From Antedon mediterranea (lineage: Eukaryota; Echinodermata; Crinoidea; Comatulida; Antedonidae): DNA of 64,000 bases. Positions 63,237 to 64,000 of the stretch are shown here, piece by piece. Each line of letters starts with the position of its first letter. Within the stretch, counting starts at the first letter, position 1. The stretch lies in contig NC_092678.1 of the NCBI RefSeq assembly GCF_964355755.1, positions 11,940,922-12,004,921 on the forward strand, given 5' to 3'. The notes below the pieces were generated by a model. The model saw nothing but the letters and a program-made list of their open reading frames with translations, searched no databases and was not told the origin of the DNA. The position numbers and the translations under genes are program-made.

Positions 63237-64000
63237 CTTTTCTGGACTCATCTAGATAACTTGTCGTTCCGCTTGAGTGAGCATGTAAGGTCAAGGGTCA
63301 ATTTGGGATTATTGTTATGTTGTTAATGTTTAATTTCAGTAATTTACGGCTAAAGACAAGAAGTTGAAATAACGCTGGAATATGCTAGAATTATATGGAA
63401 AGAAATAAAAAACAAAGAGCCAGTAAATTAGTTGGTGCCGTTCATTTTAAACGTTCATTGAGTAGTTGCCGGTGAACTTACACAGCTAAACGCAGGCACA
63501 GTAGCATAGCAGGAGGTTTGGAGGTACCCTGTGAACTTATTTGTTGCACACCCAAAAAAAAAATTAATTGACCGTCTGAAGCAACTTGTTGAGGGTAGGT
63601 AGGCCTCATATAGGCTCTATTTATGATTTTTACATTTCACCCCCAACAAATGCCTCTTTTTAAAAAATGCAACGCTCCAGGGGAATTTATTAGGAAAAAT
63701 ATGGTATTGTATATTTTCTTTTTTTTGTTGCTAAATACAAGTTACCGAATATACAAATAAAACATTATAAAGTTCAGTTCTTGTGTGAATTTCTGTTATT
63801 TTCTATATTTAATATTTTATTTTGCCGGAAAAACACCAGGAATTATTGAAAAATCTAAAATGGCAGCTATTTTGAAAATAAAAAACTCCTTAACCTCCTT
63901 TTTTTTTTTCCAAACCCGGATGAGAAACATGTTTTATTTTTTACATGGCCTAACATAATAAATTGCATATTTTTATTTATTTTTCATAGAATATTTTAAT
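63237..64000. other. AT-rich end of the window without a gene
   Basis: Only very short open frames. Short A and T runs and an AAAATGGCAGC word near 63857 are the only notable items. Confidence 0.4.

Overview
The window looks like a eukaryotic chromosome segment from a marine invertebrate deuterostome, most likely an echinoderm. The evidence is split exons with GT-AG borders, an AT-rich background studded with short palindromes built on AGGCCTAGGCCT and CAGTACTG, a secreted or membrane EGF-repeat gene, and a retroelement mix (DIRS/Ngaro-like, Penelope-like, CR1/L2-like LINEs, Helitron, piggyBac, hAT, Tc1/mariner). The species is inference. No bacterial-style operons, CRISPR arrays, origins or rRNA genes were seen.

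The one clear host gene is on the minus strand at about 5270-79. It is the 5' part of a stabilin-like scavenger-receptor gene: an N-terminal cysteine module followed by at least four EGF-type units on five exons. The internal junctions from exon 1 to exon 5 are phase 1, and the gene continues beyond position 1. Its introns hold a 31-bp x18 minisatellite, a 60-bp x8 minisatellite and an old inverted relative of the hAT element that lies upstream.

From 5.8 kb onward almost everything recognisable is mobile DNA. In order: a hAT element with a perfect 8-bp target duplication (5856-7493); an internally deleted Ty3/gypsy copy (7551-9280); zinc-finger and SGNH-hydrolase remnants leading into a decayed DIRS/Ngaro-type retrotransposon with gag, RT-RNaseH and tyrosine recombinase (about 9.36-15.05 kb), which carries a tRNA-derived SINE and a 5'-truncated LINE with a 19-bp target duplication; two LINE ruins (16.2-18.97 kb); and a Helitron (21.5-25.7 kb) with two cysteine-protease-like domains, cut open by a piggyBac fragment and a LINE fragment. 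An LTR plus gag (25.7-26.35 kb) and a broken transposase-like gene (26.35-29.16 kb) follow. Next is a gypsy pol split by a 923-bp inverted-repeat element (30.09-33.08 kb), fused to a GC-rich coding island (33.08-34.69 kb).

From 36 to 50 kb two Myb/SANT-like genes of the type that travels with Harbinger elements are scattered over long introns. These introns are filled by an almost intact CR1/L2-like LINE (37.65-42.61 kb), a 640-bp-arm inverted repeat (43.14-45.82 kb), a LINE fragment and a second hAT element carrying a CAACTG-rich minisatellite. A Penelope-like GIY-YIG fragment (50.04-50.52 kb) and another transposase-like wreck (51.6-52.7 kb) follow.

The last segment is a three-level nest: a minus-strand LINE (61.8-53.2 kb) contains a plus-strand LINE (about 53.9-59.5 kb), which contains a Tc1/mariner-type element (56619-58669). 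Removing the innermost element and one TA restores the reading frame of the middle LINE. Pieces of two more LINEs close the window.
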